Source: Pyxicephalus adspersus (lineage: Eukaryota; Chordata; Amphibia; Anura; Pyxicephalidae). Taken from it: a stretch of 64,000 nt of DNA. Shown one piece after another: positions 46,801-57,731 of the stretch. Below the pieces are notes generated by a model. It had not been told where the DNA came from. It worked only from the letters and a program-made list of their open reading frames with translations, and ran no database searches. The stretch covers positions 122,158,296 through 122,222,295 of the forward strand of contig NC_092858.1 in assembly GCF_032062135.1 (NCBI RefSeq). The letters run 5' to 3'. The first letter of the stretch is position 1; the number at the start of each line of letters is the position of its first letter. Both the position numbers and the translations under genes were made by a program.

Positions 46801-47378
46801 TAGTGTTGGTCGAATATCTCACTATTCGATTCGACAGCTATTCGATCAAATAGGGGGACATTGTTCGGGTGATCGAATGCCGAACTCGAACACCATTATA
46901 GTGGTGGGAAAATTTGGGTTATTTTTCCTGACTGTGAAGAATTGCAAGAGCAATCAGGGGAGCAGAGCTGACAGTTAATTAACCTCTAGTGCCGCGGATT
47001 GCACACTGTTCTCAATGAATGCGACTGCAGCCGCATTCATTGAAAGATCTGCGGAGCACTAGAGGCTAAATGGGAACATGTCTCCCCATTCATTAACCTC
47101 TAGTGCTCTGTGATTGGCTGGGGAAAGGAAAATCCTGATGACGCTTGAGCTGTCATGAGGGTTTACCTTTCCTCAGCCACTCACAGAGCACTAGAACTGA
47201 TGAATGGGGAGACTTGTCCCCATTTAACCTCTAGTGCCCGGGGATCCCACACTGACTGGGGATTCCCATGGCTGCACAGTGTGGAATCCAGTGTTTTTCA
47301 GGTCGGGTCCATCCAAATTCAAATTCAGCCATATTCAGGTCGAATATAAGGGCAACCCAAATTTGAACACCAACACTA
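46801..47378. mobile_element. hAT-like non-autonomous element with perfect 8-bp target duplication and long hairpin
   Basis: GTAACTAC stands on both sides (46793-46800 and 47379-47386). The termini are a perfect 10-bp inverted repeat, TAGTGTTGGT and ACCAACACTA. An 8-bp duplication with a TAGTG-type terminus fits the hAT superfamily. The 578-bp interior is non-coding. It repeats a CCTCTAGTGC motif and contains a very long fold-back (47056-47237, listed separately). Related pieces are at 10796, 18735 and 48916. The duplication is perfect, so this copy is probably the youngest in the window. Confidence 0.9.
47056..47237. repeat. 86-87-nt inverted repeat inside the hAT-like element
   Basis: The left arm (47056-47142, starting GCACTAGAGGCTAAATGGGA) and the right arm (47152-47237, ending CATTTAACCTCTAGTGC) are inverted copies with few mismatches around a 9-base loop (GCTTGAGCT). 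A transcript would fold into a single long, nearly perfect hairpin. Confidence 0.9.
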
Positions 47379-47607
47379 GTAACTACATCTCTCATGATTC
47401 TTTGCATACTAGCTGTAAATGTCCATGTGCTGTAGGCATGGCACAAAGCACCAGAAAGAACAAAACAGCACATTATGATCAAGACTTTACTAGCAACACC
47501 TCCGGAGATGTGTAAGGCAACGTAGCATACCAATAAATAAACATTTAAAGAATCCTAAAGTTGCCAAAATAGGCCACAAATGAAAATGAGAGTAAATGCA
47601 AGCATTA

Positions 47608-48509
47608 NNNNNNNNNNNNNNNNNNNNNNNNNNNNNNNNNNNNNNNNNNNNNNNNNNNNNNNNNNNNNNNNNNNNNNNNNNNNNNNNNNNNNNNNNNNNN
47701 NNNNNNNNNNNNNNNNNNNNNNNNNNNNNNNNNNNNNNNNNNNNNNNNNNNNNNNNNNNNNNNNNNNNNNNNNNNNNNNNNNNNNNNNNNNNNNNNNNNN
47801 NNNNNNNNNNNNNNNNNNNNNNNNNNNNNNNNNNNNNNNNNNNNNNNNNNNNNNNNNNNNNNNNNNNNNNNNNNNNNNNNNNNNNNNNNNNNNNNNNNNN
47901 NNNNNNNNNNNNNNNNNNNNNNNNNNNNNNNNNNNNNNNNNNNNNNNNNNNNNNNNNNNNNNNNNNNNNNNNNNNNNNNNNNNNNNNNNNNNNNNNNNNN
48001 NNNNNNNNNNNNNNNNNNNNNNNNNNNNNNNNNNNNNNNNNNNNNNNNNNNNNNNNNNNNNNNNNNNNNNNNNNNNNNNNNNNNNNNNNNNNNNNNNNNN
48101 NNNNNNNNNNNNNNNNNNNNNNNNNNNNNNNNNNNNNNNNNNNNNNNNNNNNNNNNNNNNNNNNNNNNNNNNNNNNNNNNNNNNNNNNNNNNNNNNNNNN
48201 NNNNNNNNNNNNNNNNNNNNNNNNNNNNNNNNNNNNNNNNNNNNNNNNNNNNNNNNNNNNNNNNNNNNNNNNNNNNNNNNNNNNNNNNNNNNNNNNNNNN
48301 NNNNNNNNNNNNNNNNNNNNNNNNNNNNNNNNNNNNNNNNNNNNNNNNNNNNNNNNNNNNNNNNNNNNNNNNNNNNNNNNNNNNNNNNNNNNNNNNNNNN
48401 NNNNNNNNNNNNNNNNNNNNNNNNNNNNNNNNNNNNNNNNNNNNNNNNNNNNNNNNNNNNNNNNNNNNNNNNNNNNNNNNNNNNNNNNNNNNNNNNNNNN
48501 NNNNNNNNN
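47608..48509. other. Assembly gap (902 N)
   Basis: A run of undetermined bases. The left edge of the piggyBac-like copy at 48510 is lost in it. Any frame crossing it is an artefact. Confidence 1.
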
Positions 48510-48915
48510 TTTAATTTTTTTCATTTTTTTTAAATAAAAAAAATACATATTATACGTAAAATTAATGTTCTTGAAAACAATGTACTGATTTACACATATA
48601 AATCCAATGTATTGCATTTAATACAGTTATTTTGCATTAAATGCAATACAAATGGTTTTTAAATTTCCTGCCCTGCCCCGCCGGCAACGTACACACGCAC
48701 CAACGTCCCTGGGAACTCCCCGGTGACTCATCGGGTGCAGAAGCCAGCCGGAGGAAGAAGACAGGGATCACGGCAATGGACGACGCAGGATGCCAGAGGA
48801 TTAGGTAAGGCTGTATTTACTATTACCTTCTATAGGTTTACCTACCCCGAGTGTGACTCAGGGTTACTGCTTTCAGCAAGTTTTTTCTACCCCGAGTCAC
48901 ATTAGGGGTTACAGC
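48510..48915. mobile_element. piggyBac-like non-autonomous element, right part
   Basis: It aligns with the right half of the copy at 36186: a TTTTGCATTAAATGCAATAC hairpin region, GGAGGAAGAAGACAGGGAT, GACGCAGGATGCCAGAGG, TACCCCGAGTGTGACTCAGG, GTTACTGC and TACCCCGAGTCACATTAGGG. The left part is in the gap. The right terminus is interrupted at 48916 by a hAT-like element, so the TTAA cannot be read. Confidence 0.65.
48609..48649. repeat. 14-bp perfect hairpin in the piggyBac-like copy
   Basis: GTATTGCATTTAAT and ATTAAATGCAATAC are perfect inverted copies around a 13-base loop. The corresponding site in the other two copies (TTTTGTATTGAATCC) is diverged. Confidence 0.85.
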
Positions 48916-49332
48916 TAGGGATGTAAAAGTGGTGGGAAAATTCAGGTTATTTTTCATGACTGTGAAGAACTGCAAGAGCATTTAGAGGAGCAGAGCTGAC
49001 AGTTAATTAACCTTTAGTGCCACGGATTGCACACTGTTCTCAATGAATGCGACCGCGGCCGCATTGAGCCTGATTTATTAAAGGCTGAAGAAGATACACT
49101 TTCATTAGTGAAACTGGGTGATCCAGCAAACCTGGAATGGATCTGGTCCAGAATTGAAAACATTTGCTAACAAATAGCAAATGACATTTAGGAAATTCTT
49201 TCCAGGTTTACTAGATCACCCAGCTTTACTGATGAAAGTATGTCCTCTCCAGCCTTGGAGAGCTTTATTTAATCAGGACAATGTTACCATTGGCTGGTGG
49301 TTATTAGGGCCAATGACAACTTATCATCCCTA
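48916..49332. mobile_element. hAT-like element split by a fold-back MITE
   Basis: It starts TAGGGATGTAAAAGTGG and ends TCATCCCTA (49324-49332), the inverse of TAGGGATGA. The first 150 bases (TGGTGGGAAAATTCAGGTTA, CAGAGCTGACAGTTAATTAA, GATTGCACACTGTTCTCAAT) closely match the copy at 46801. At 49065 a fold-back MITE interrupts it. The flanking 8-mers (GTTACAGC and GCCCCAAC) do not match, so the boundaries or history are not simple. Confidence 0.6.
49065..49280. mobile_element. Fold-back MITE, family A (complete copy, nested)
   Basis: The left arm (GAGCCTGATTTATTAAAGGC, then TGATCCAGCAAACCTGGAAT) and the inverted right arm (TCCAGGTTTACTAGATCACC, then CTCCAGCCTTGGAGAGCTTT) form a fold-back with a short loop around ATTTGCTAACAAATAGCAAA. 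It is inserted in the hAT-like element, next to its CCGCGGCCGCATT segment. Confidence 0.8.
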
Positions 49333-49814
49333 GCCCCAACTGCACATTGTTTTTCATGAGTCTAGGGATTCCAGGTGCAGGTGGTTGGCCCAGGTTTGTG
49401 GGGACATGTAGAGGTGGGGTGCTGTTACTGGTGGAGATTTGATCGGAGTCTGTATAGCCACTGAATCACATTTCTTTTAAAACCATGAGCCCAGTACTGT
49501 TCTGACCTGCCTTTTGTCTAATTCACACAATACAGAATCAGTTAAAGCACAGACAGTAATTTAACAGTTACCGTATACATAACCTAATACAACTTTGTTA
49601 TAAGATCAGGAAAAAAAGTTACCTTGCACAGAATCTAAAACAGATCCTTTCTCATCACAAGTAGACTCCAAAGAGGTTAGTAGAGAAAAGCCTCTTTGCA
49701 TTTTTGGTAAGGTGGAAATGGCCTCTACATTATGGTCAGTGTTTCTAGCCATTGTACGCAGTAAGCTCCTTTTCCTGTTATATCTCCATTTAGTTGCAAA
49801 TGCCCCTTTCATTC
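49333..49814. other. Mixed stretch, nothing named
   Basis: Contains GATTCCAGGTGCAGGTGG near 49369 and otherwise unrecognised DNA. No gene-like frame is present. Confidence 0.4.
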
Positions 49815-50030
49815 CTGGTCAATGAAAAGAATGCTCTTACCTTTGGGGTCATTGGTTATTGGGAAGATTGCCACATACATTAGGAATTAAGAATATCAGT
49901 GGTAAGAATACTCCATACATTGATGATCAGTGGGGAAAATATCACTAGTGGAGATACCTAAAAGTATCATTGGTCTCAAAATGCTCACTGGAGTTCCATA
50001 GAACCCTGGTTTAGCTTGGCCGACTTAGAA
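49815..50030 (-). mobile_element. hAT-like element, GTTTCTCAAC family (copy 3, fragment)
   Basis: CATTGGTTATTGGGAAGATT, TATCACTAGTGGAGATACCT and CACTGGAGTTCCATAGAACC near the right end match this family's interior and its GGTTCCATGGAACCC end. The terminal GTTGAGAAACACTG is lost after CCTGGTTTA. The orientation matches the copy at 43905. Confidence 0.5.
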
Positions 50031-50060
50031 GGTATTACTCATGATACAACTGTAATTATT

Positions 50061-50152
50061 CAAGAATTTCATTCCAGATTTGTGGGATCACACAGGTTCT
50101 CTGGTGACAGTCTAAATTCTCTAGTCTTGTAGAAGTTTAATAAATCAAGTCT
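50061..50152. mobile_element. Fold-back MITE, family A (right-half fragment)
   Basis: TTTCATTCCAGATTTGTGGG, ATCACACAGGTTCTCTGGTG and AGTTTAATAAATCAAGTC match the right arm of the complete copies. It is immediately followed by another copy. Confidence 0.55.
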
Positions 50153-50160
50153 AAGATATT

Positions 50161-50353
50161 AGTGCTCTCCAAGGCTGGATAGGATTCAATTTCAACTGTG
50201 AACTTGGGTGATCCAAGAAACCTGGAATGGATTTCTTAAAAGTAATTTGCTATTTGTTAGGACCAGATCTGAACCAGATATAATATACTTTTTCTGGATC
50301 ACCCAGGTTCTTTGATGAAAGTTTAACCTTGGAGAGGTTTAGTAAATCAAACC
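50161..50353. mobile_element. Fold-back MITE, family A (diverged complete copy)
   Basis: The left arm begins near AGTGCTCTCCAAGGCTGGAT and has TGGGTGATCCAAGAAACCTG. The right arm has TTTTTCTGGATCACCCAGGT and ends AGGTTTAGTAAATCAAACC. It is more diverged than the copies at 34992 and 49065. It lies directly beside a half copy, forming a small cluster. Confidence 0.65.
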
Positions 50354-50355
50354 TA

Positions 50356-53300
50356 TTATGTGAGATCTACACACCAGAATTATTAACACCACTTTGCTGC
50401 CTAGAAATGGCGTTGCATTTTCCTTTCTCTAGCAAGGTAATGTACAGCATTGTCAAAAATGTATATTTTTAATCACATTTATAAACCAGAGAAATAGCTT
50501 GTATTTTACAGCTCAGCTTTATAGTAAAATAAATGTGCTTTTAAATCCCAAAAGCAGCTGATGAAGAGTGCATTTCTCCTATTGATTACCTTTGATATTT
50601 TTTTGTGGGGCCACAAATGAAAAATCAAGGCATTTGGTTCCCTGATATGTGCTGTAGAGGAGTATCATTCAACTTATTGCTCTCAACTGAAATGAAATGG
50701 CATGACCAAATATTTACTCTTTTAGTTATGTAAGTTTCACTGGAACCAGATACCAGGATGCAATCCTTCTATTACTTATCATCCATACTGAGTATCCATG
50801 AGTATGTGAATATAGGTTCACAATTTAAGAATTCTTTCTTTAAAATTGCTTAATAAAATATCTTGTCTTCAAACTGTACATTTACAGGTAATGTGAATAG
50901 AAAAAACAAGAAGCACATTGAATGACATTAACACAATATTTATTTAGAAAGAGTAGTGAGCCTTGAAAAGAATTTTTGTAATAAAAAGTAAATTCATTTT
51001 ACACTATTGCACTGGTTCATATAGCAAACCACAAATTGTCTGCAACCAGAACATTTTATTGTGGTTATTGAGGCTATTATTATTAAGGAAAGACAGTTAT
51101 GCTTTAATAAACAACTCCAAAAAGCAATATTGTATTTTTCACAGTTGCAAGGTCCAATGTATAATGATAATAACAGGCTTACAGTTTTAAGGTGATTATA
51201 TTGAAAACATAATAGATCTTTTCAAACACTTTTTTGCTGGAGTTTCAAAAACTAAACAGTGAAACTTTTTTATACATATACATTTTAGAAACAATTTTCT
51301 GATTTAATCCCATATGATCTGAAATGCTGCAACTATTACATCAATAGCCTAGCTTCAGTAAATTGTTAAACAATTTTACTGGATTACATAGGTTTTTTAT
51401 TTGTTTTATGCTATAACATATTATACTTTATAATTTGAATTGCCACAGTGTGGCTATATTAAAATCAATAATTTCCATATTACAGCAAAAAACATGAATA
51501 CAGTCCTATGTGACATCTTTAAAATCCTGTATCAACACATCCATCCCATCCTTTCAATCTTTTTAGCTTAAGCTTTATCTTTACAAGGTAGAAAAATATA
51601 TGAAAATAAAAGAGCTTATACGTGAGAATACGAATCTTTATTTTAGCCAAATGACTGTAATTTTCAAATCTCATTGGTCTCAGAAAATGACTTTTTTGGA
51701 AAATTAGGATAACTTGTAAAATTGAGTGTTTTGGCACATAGCAGCATTTTCTAAAACATTATCACGACTAATGAGCAATATTCAATGGCATCATGGACAA
51801 TTGAAGTGGAACTCCAGTGATTAAAAAGAAATTAAATGTATTGTACTGATTTATTGTTCTTTGCATGCTAGCTCATAGCTAGTATAAAAGTTTTTTTTCC
51901 AAAGTACCAATTTTGTACTTTTGCACTGTACACACATTTAATTGTTGAGTGTTTCCAAAACAAATTTAAGTATAGTAATAAATAAAGAAGTCAATATTTA
52001 TGTGACCTGTACAGCACGTAAAATAAAAGAGGGAGGTACAAGAGTAAGAAAATTAGGTATGCAAGCTACAGGCATTATGCACCCATTGTATATCTTGGTT
52101 CTAAGTAATTCTTGGGTGTGGAGTTAAGGGAAGCTAGCAAAAACTGTCAGAACTTATCATTTTATGCAACCAACGCGTTTCAGGGGACAAGCGAATAATT
52201 CCCTTCTTCAGGGCTTAAGTGTACTGGTAACTAGATAGTGTACAGTTTGAGCTAAAGTTTCAATGTACAGTTGTGGCAATCTCATAAGCAGTGCAATTCA
52301 CTCTAGCTGTGTTGTGTTATGGTTCTGTACAGAACATAATGGACCAAAAAAAAGGCTTGTAATGTAGCTCATATGTGCTACATGGGTTCTCCCTGAGCAT
52401 TTAACTATTTGCCTGTAATTCACCATTAACGTACCTGTGCCTATACAAATCCATTAGTTGGCATTGCTGACCTCTTCTAAAAATGCTAGCCACATACAGT
52501 CTTGTATACTCAATGGCTTAATACTTTCTGATTTGTTAAAACAAATGGAAAAATGAGGACTGGACAGTGAATCACTTTATACTGGTCTGATTCAGCAAAC
52601 ACAAAATGGCTAACCCATTTTGTATTTATGCTACAGTATGTTTTGAGACTTTATTTTAGCTATAGCTTTATGAGACAGCGGGGATAAAAAGGGGATCAAA
52701 TAAGATTGTGTATTTACCACACTTAACTCCAATCACCCCCAATTCACTTCCACCACATATTTTACTCTTAGCTATTATTTTTCTTTTGATTCACTTTCAT
52801 TTTTTTATAAAGAATTTAGTGCAAGAAAATGCACTAAATTAAAAATTATTTTTCCAAAACATTGCAAAGTCATCATTAATATCTGTGTTGTTCATCGGAT
52901 AAATGATACAATACGCGTATGCTTTCTACTTACAGTAAAAATACTTTTCCTTAAAAATAACACTAATCAACTTAGAAAATAAATAAACGATATATAACAT
53001 ATATTTACATTAAAAATCATTTTTACAATACAATATTGCCAAAAAATGATTTTGTCCCCCGAAAATCAATGCATGTATTACTTGTATGTATTTCAAAGTT
53101 ATTGCCACATAATCAATATCAGTCTACATGTAAAAGGTAATCGCTTGTATTGTTTTATCCAAATTACATTTTTGTCCTTTACAATATTTAATATGTACAA
53201 ATACCTATTCTTAACTTTTTGGAGCTTCTGAATTTTTGTTATGAGACAGTGAGAAGTACAGCTTTTGACTTAATCTGCTTTTTTCCCGATAACTACATAC

Positions 53301-54592
53301 AGCATGTAATTAATTCTTTAATTAAGATATAAATTTTACACTTCTGCAAACTCCTACAAAGCAGCAGATTTATATTTCAAATTCCCATAAATCTTTAAGG
53401 GCTCTTAAGATATTTCATAAAGGTGACATTTAAGCAGCATTTTATGTGTAAGTCCCAGCACTTGTACAGAAAAAGCGTGTATTAATACAAGCAAAAAACC
53501 GTTTAGTGGCATTGAATAAAACACTGACCCGGCAGTAAAGGGATTTATATTGCCATGGGAATGATGTCATGTTATCCCTTTGTAAACAGCCAAGGTTGTT
53601 CATTCTTGAAGCATTTTAATAAATTCTGCTGGCTGACAACTTTGTTTATATGACACTCCGACTGACTCTTGCTTAAGCATACAAAACATCAATTAAATGA
53701 ATCAATGCTTACTGTTCCTTAACATTTTATAATTCAAACTGTGCAGAGGAGAACATCCGCAGATGTCTAATGACATGTTACACTGGGCCAAAACACAATG
53801 GCTGCTAACCAGCTTTAATAATTATGCTAATATTTTATTTTTATATTGGGACCTCTGTAAAATACCCCAGAGAAAATACATTAGCTTTGTTGAACAGCAT
53901 TACTGAGGTGATAAAATTTACTGCTTTGTCTCACCATTTAACAGACATAATTAGCATGGAAAATGTTGCTTTTTAACACAAATGTTCTAAAACATCTTTT
54001 TAAATTATCTTTAATTTCACTCATATGAAACCTTGCCTGTGGCAGAATCATGTATTTGCAAAACAGTTCTTGAATAAAATATACCTCAATATGTATCTGA
54101 CCAAACACAGTCCAAGATGTGCTTTGGAATGGAAAATAGTAGTTCTTTATTCAAGTTGAGAAACTGAAATAAAAAGGAACCGTTTAGCATAGAAATATGA
54201 AAACTGCTATTCCTAATGCAAGGGGTCAAAGGCTGCCTAATCTCAACATTTTCTGCTATGGTAAATGTCTGGCCTCACTGTATGGGCTTGATTTCCTAAC
54301 ACAAATGAACAAGATCAGGGATAAATGAATATGGTGCACCTCGGGGCTGCCTGCACATGGGGAAGTCTGAGCAGTGATGTTGAATACACAGAGAGCAGTC
54401 TGAATCTACCATGTGAGTCGAATCTTTGAATAATGCTGCTTTTTGCCTTCGGTCCACATAAGGTGAAAACAGCATGTTCATGTCTACAGGTTGCATTATA
54501 ATTATAAAATTACAAAAAAAAAGCAGCAACAAATGACATAATAAAGTATGTCTTTATTTAATCAATAGAGACTTGTCAAAAGGCAGAAGCAT
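50356..54592. other. AT-rich stretch with possible conserved non-coding DNA
   Basis: No genes or transposons with clear edges. Around 50400-50700 and 53480-54030 the sequence is complex and repeat-free. The latter holds TTTAATAATTATGCTAATAT and GACATAATTAGCATGGAAAA, which contain homeodomain- and POU-type site cores (TAATTA, ATGCTAAT). This is suggestive only. Confidence 0.35.
52150..52230. repeat. Fragment with ACGCGTTTC...CTTCTTCAGGG motif
   Basis: ACCAACGCGTTTCAGGGGAC followed by ATTCCCTTCTTCAGGGC is a word pair that I associate with the ends of dispersed amphibian repeats. A weaker version (GACGCTTTTCGCAGG...GCTTCCTC) occurs near 59330. No full element was defined. Confidence 0.3.
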
Positions 54593-55215
54593 TGTGTGAA
54601 AAATTAAGTACACCCTTACCTTTTAGAAAGTAATAGAGTAAATAGCAGCCAGGTGCTGTTATTCGAATGTTCTTGAATAACTGACCACCAGCAAACATGA
54701 CTATTTCTATAAAAGCAGAAGTTTTGGCAGTTTGCTGGTCTGGAGCATTCAGGTGTGTGTTAACACAATACCAAGGAAGAAAGACATTAGGAGTGAATCT
54801 TTCAGAAGCAATTGTTGCTGCCCATTAATAGGGCATTTGGGAAGAGTTATAAGGCCATTTCCAAACAATCTGAAGTCCATCATTTTACAAGTAGAAAATT
54901 TGTTCACAAGTTGAAAACATTAACGACAGTTGCCAATCTTCCCAGGAGAGAATGTCCCAGAAAATGCACCACAAGGTTAGACAAGTGTGCAATGCCCAGA
55001 GAAATTGTGATAAACTCAAGAACTACATGACAGACTTCACATGTCTCAGTTAGCATGTTAAATATTAACATTCAGTACAATTAGAAAATGACTGAACAAG
55101 TTTGGAAGTATTGTTGGAAGGCTTGTCAGGGGAATAAGTAATAATGTTGATTAGGTTTGCAAAATTGCAATTGAACAAAACACAATACTTCTGGAACAAT
55201 GTCCCCCTGATAAAA
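54593..55215 (+). mobile_element. Tc1-like DNA transposon, 5' part
   Basis: It starts near TGTGTGAAAAATTAAGTACA, then AATAGCAGCCAGGTGCTG and TCTATAAAAGCAGAAGTTTT, the leader of a vertebrate Tc1-like element. The transposase remnant follows. Similarity stops after CTTCTGGAACAATGTCC, where the first catalytic Asp region should begin, so the catalytic half and the right terminal repeat are missing. Confidence 0.8.
54768..55205 (+). pseudogene. Tc1-like transposase, N-terminal remnant
   Basis: The start codon is now ATA (54768-54770), followed by PRKKDIRSE. In a second frame comes SYKAISKQSEVHHF, then RKFVHKLKTLTTVANLPRRE and CPRK, corresponding to the first helix-turn-helix of the paired-like DNA-binding domain and the GRPRK-type hinge. 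Then come CAMPREI and a STIRK-like segment. Later a LGLQNCN-type stretch ends in FWNNV, just before the missing first D of the DDE triad. At least two frameshifts (near 54806 and 54830), a lost start and the lost catalytic core make it dead. Confidence 0.8.
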
Positions 55216-57450
55216 TCTAGTTTTTACTTCTACCATAAAATACATTGGTTCTGTAGTAATAGTCACAGACAACAAACTGGCATGGCAGATGCTATGACAG
55301 TGGAAGTTCTTAGACAGATGGTCAGAGTAACCAACAGCAGCCATCAGAATGATAGCCAGATCAGATATGGGCACACCAGTCCTAAACTGTGTCCCAAACT
55401 GGGGCACAAGCTGACAATAGGAGAGACAACAAACCCACTGAATTAATCCAGGGCAGCCACTATCATACCTGGAAAATCAATCTTTTAAAGTGTGTTAATA
55501 CTGTATATATTACATGATACTATAACCCCTACCTTATCCTCCCCCCCGTACGTAAAAATACATGTTCCCCCCACTCATTACCCCCCCTTTATCTACTGTT
55601 TCTCCTCTATGTTTCCCCCTATTTGTGTTATAATAATAGAGAAATGTTTTTACCTCCAAGAAGCCATAAAACTAATGTTCACAAATTTGTAAATCGTTAT
55701 TGATTTGATATATGTACCAAATGATACTTATATTTGTTATTTTTTCATTGTAAAGTATTGGTTTCCTGGATGTCATACTCAAAAAATAAATTATTAATAT
55801 ATCAAAAAATAATTAATCTAGAGCGTAAACAAAAAGAATTCAGATATGAAGTCAGGAAACAAGCAAACAGATTGGTTGCCCAAGTATGTCCAGCAGTCTA
55901 CAAAAACTTCCCAAATTAGAGTAGGTGTGCACTGCAGAAACCTAAATTACAATCAAAGGAAAGCAAAGGGCCAATACTAATTAGTATTCTATTATAAGCA
56001 AAAGTTGGACACTAACCTCTCTGATTTCTTTAGTAAATCTCATATTTGCAGCTTTGTGAAGGTATTACTTATTTATTTGATGTTTGGTAATTGATAGGTA
56101 ATATGTGCCTACCAGTATTAATATTACACATTAAAAAATAAAAAAAAATAAAAAAAACTTAAGAAACTGACCATTACTGCTAATGTAAACCTGTCAATGT
56201 AAGCCTATTTTTGTTAGGAATGACACTGTAATGGAGCAGTAGTTAGATCAATAAGTAGAAGGGAGAACATCATTGAGTTGCCTGCTGTGTTCATTGCTGG
56301 AATCCCAGATCTCTGTCTTAGCTGTCACACTGTCTGACCTTCCACCTGTCAGATTCTATTTCTAGCCCATTGCTCACTTCCCTTATCTTTGGCCCTATAT
56401 TGTCATTCATGATGACGCAATGGCAGAGGCAAATATAGACAAAGTATGTAACTATTGATGGCAGTATGACTGTCAAGCTGATTCTTTGATTTTAACAGCA
56501 TCTAAATCCTGGAACCAGGATAAGTATGGGTATGAGGAGTTCTGATAAAGTATTAGCCCGACAGCCAGTAAACTAACATTTTCAGAAGGACGTCAGCAAT
56601 TCTAGACCATTTATTAGACTACATAATCTGTCCATGCATTTATGTTTTATTCTATCCATGTATATATCCTGCAAATCACAAATACATTTGGATCTTTGGG
56701 ATTCATTTGCAGTGCACCATTCATATAAAGATAACTCTGTCCACCACTCTGTAATTTTTAATGTAATAAAGACCAAACTAAGGTTTACAATCTTTGTACT
56801 CTACAAGTGTTTTTAGTGCCAAGATATTTTCCCAATAGGGACACAGACTGCAATAAAACTTGAAAGATGTGCTAAACTTTCCGCACACTGTCAAAAACTA
56901 AACAAATACACTTTTTTGATTGGAGTTGCACATTACATTAAATTGATATTGTTTCTGTTGAGACACCTGTCAGCTTTTAGATACAGAACAATGCAATAAG
57001 AATTTTCTAAGCACACTTACACAGCTAGACAGAATCAAAACAAACTGCACACTGGTTCAACTATTAGCTCTAAAACACAAAGTTGCATACACTTGAAAAT
57101 ATAAGTTGAAGTCACATTGACTCATCAAAGCTCGTATGAACTGTGATCCCTAATTTTAGTCCAACAGAGCTCGAAGCTTGAGTTTTATTTCTAATAAAAC
57201 AGTTGAAACAGTGTACAATGTGTTGTTTTTATTGCTGACTTTAGGGTACAAATGCTTAGAGATTTTGTATAGCCTTGCTGCATGAATTGCTATGCCCAGT
57301 TTGTCCAGCTTCCACATAGAGATTAGTAATTTGCTTTCAGAGCCATGAATCTATAAAAAGAAAAACAAAGCCTTAATAGCAATAAAATATTTCTGCATCT
57401 GACAAGCTTTTGTATTCTGTAAAATCAGGATAGAAAGGTGTAAAACATAC

Positions 57451-57731
57451 TTGCTGATTATGGCACCTATTTCCCTATGTGCAGCCGTCCTACAGTGATG
57501 ACAGGTTCGAGAAATTTCATCTCCACACCAGAGGAAGGCGCTATTTTCACTGCCAAATCCATGGGAGACTTCTGAGGGCCGAATGATCCTGTTCACCCAT
57601 TGGATGGCCACTGGTGATGCAACTTCTATGCATGCACTGGTGGCACTACTGTGCACAGTACAGTTCTGCATTACATGGCGCACACAACATCGGCAACAAA
57701 CTAATTTTGGTGCTGCATGATGGACAATGGC
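57451..57731 (-). other. Doubtful exon-like open segment or old repeat
   Basis: The minus strand stays open for about 93 codons between ATTATTACAG (acceptor-like) and AGCAA/GTATGT (donor-like). The segment has higher GC than its flanks. The translation is cysteine-rich, with LVCCRCCVRHVMQNCTVHS and FLWCGDEISRTCHHC, but I recognise no family. GC-richer blocks flanked by ACATACTTGC-type words are common in worn amphibian repeats, and I consider that explanation at least as likely. Confidence 0.15.

Noticed and set aside
47490..48617. Long open frames (313-375 codons) crossing the gap
   Set aside because: They consist almost entirely of undetermined bases. The known residues at the edges are not protein-like.
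48908..49340. 8-bp target duplication for the hAT-like copy
   Set aside because: GTTACAGC and GCCCCAAC do not match adequately, so no duplication is claimed.
54296..54532. 78-codon minus-strand frame with several cysteines
   Set aside because: No family recognised, no splice-like borders seen and the composition is ordinary. Too weak to call.
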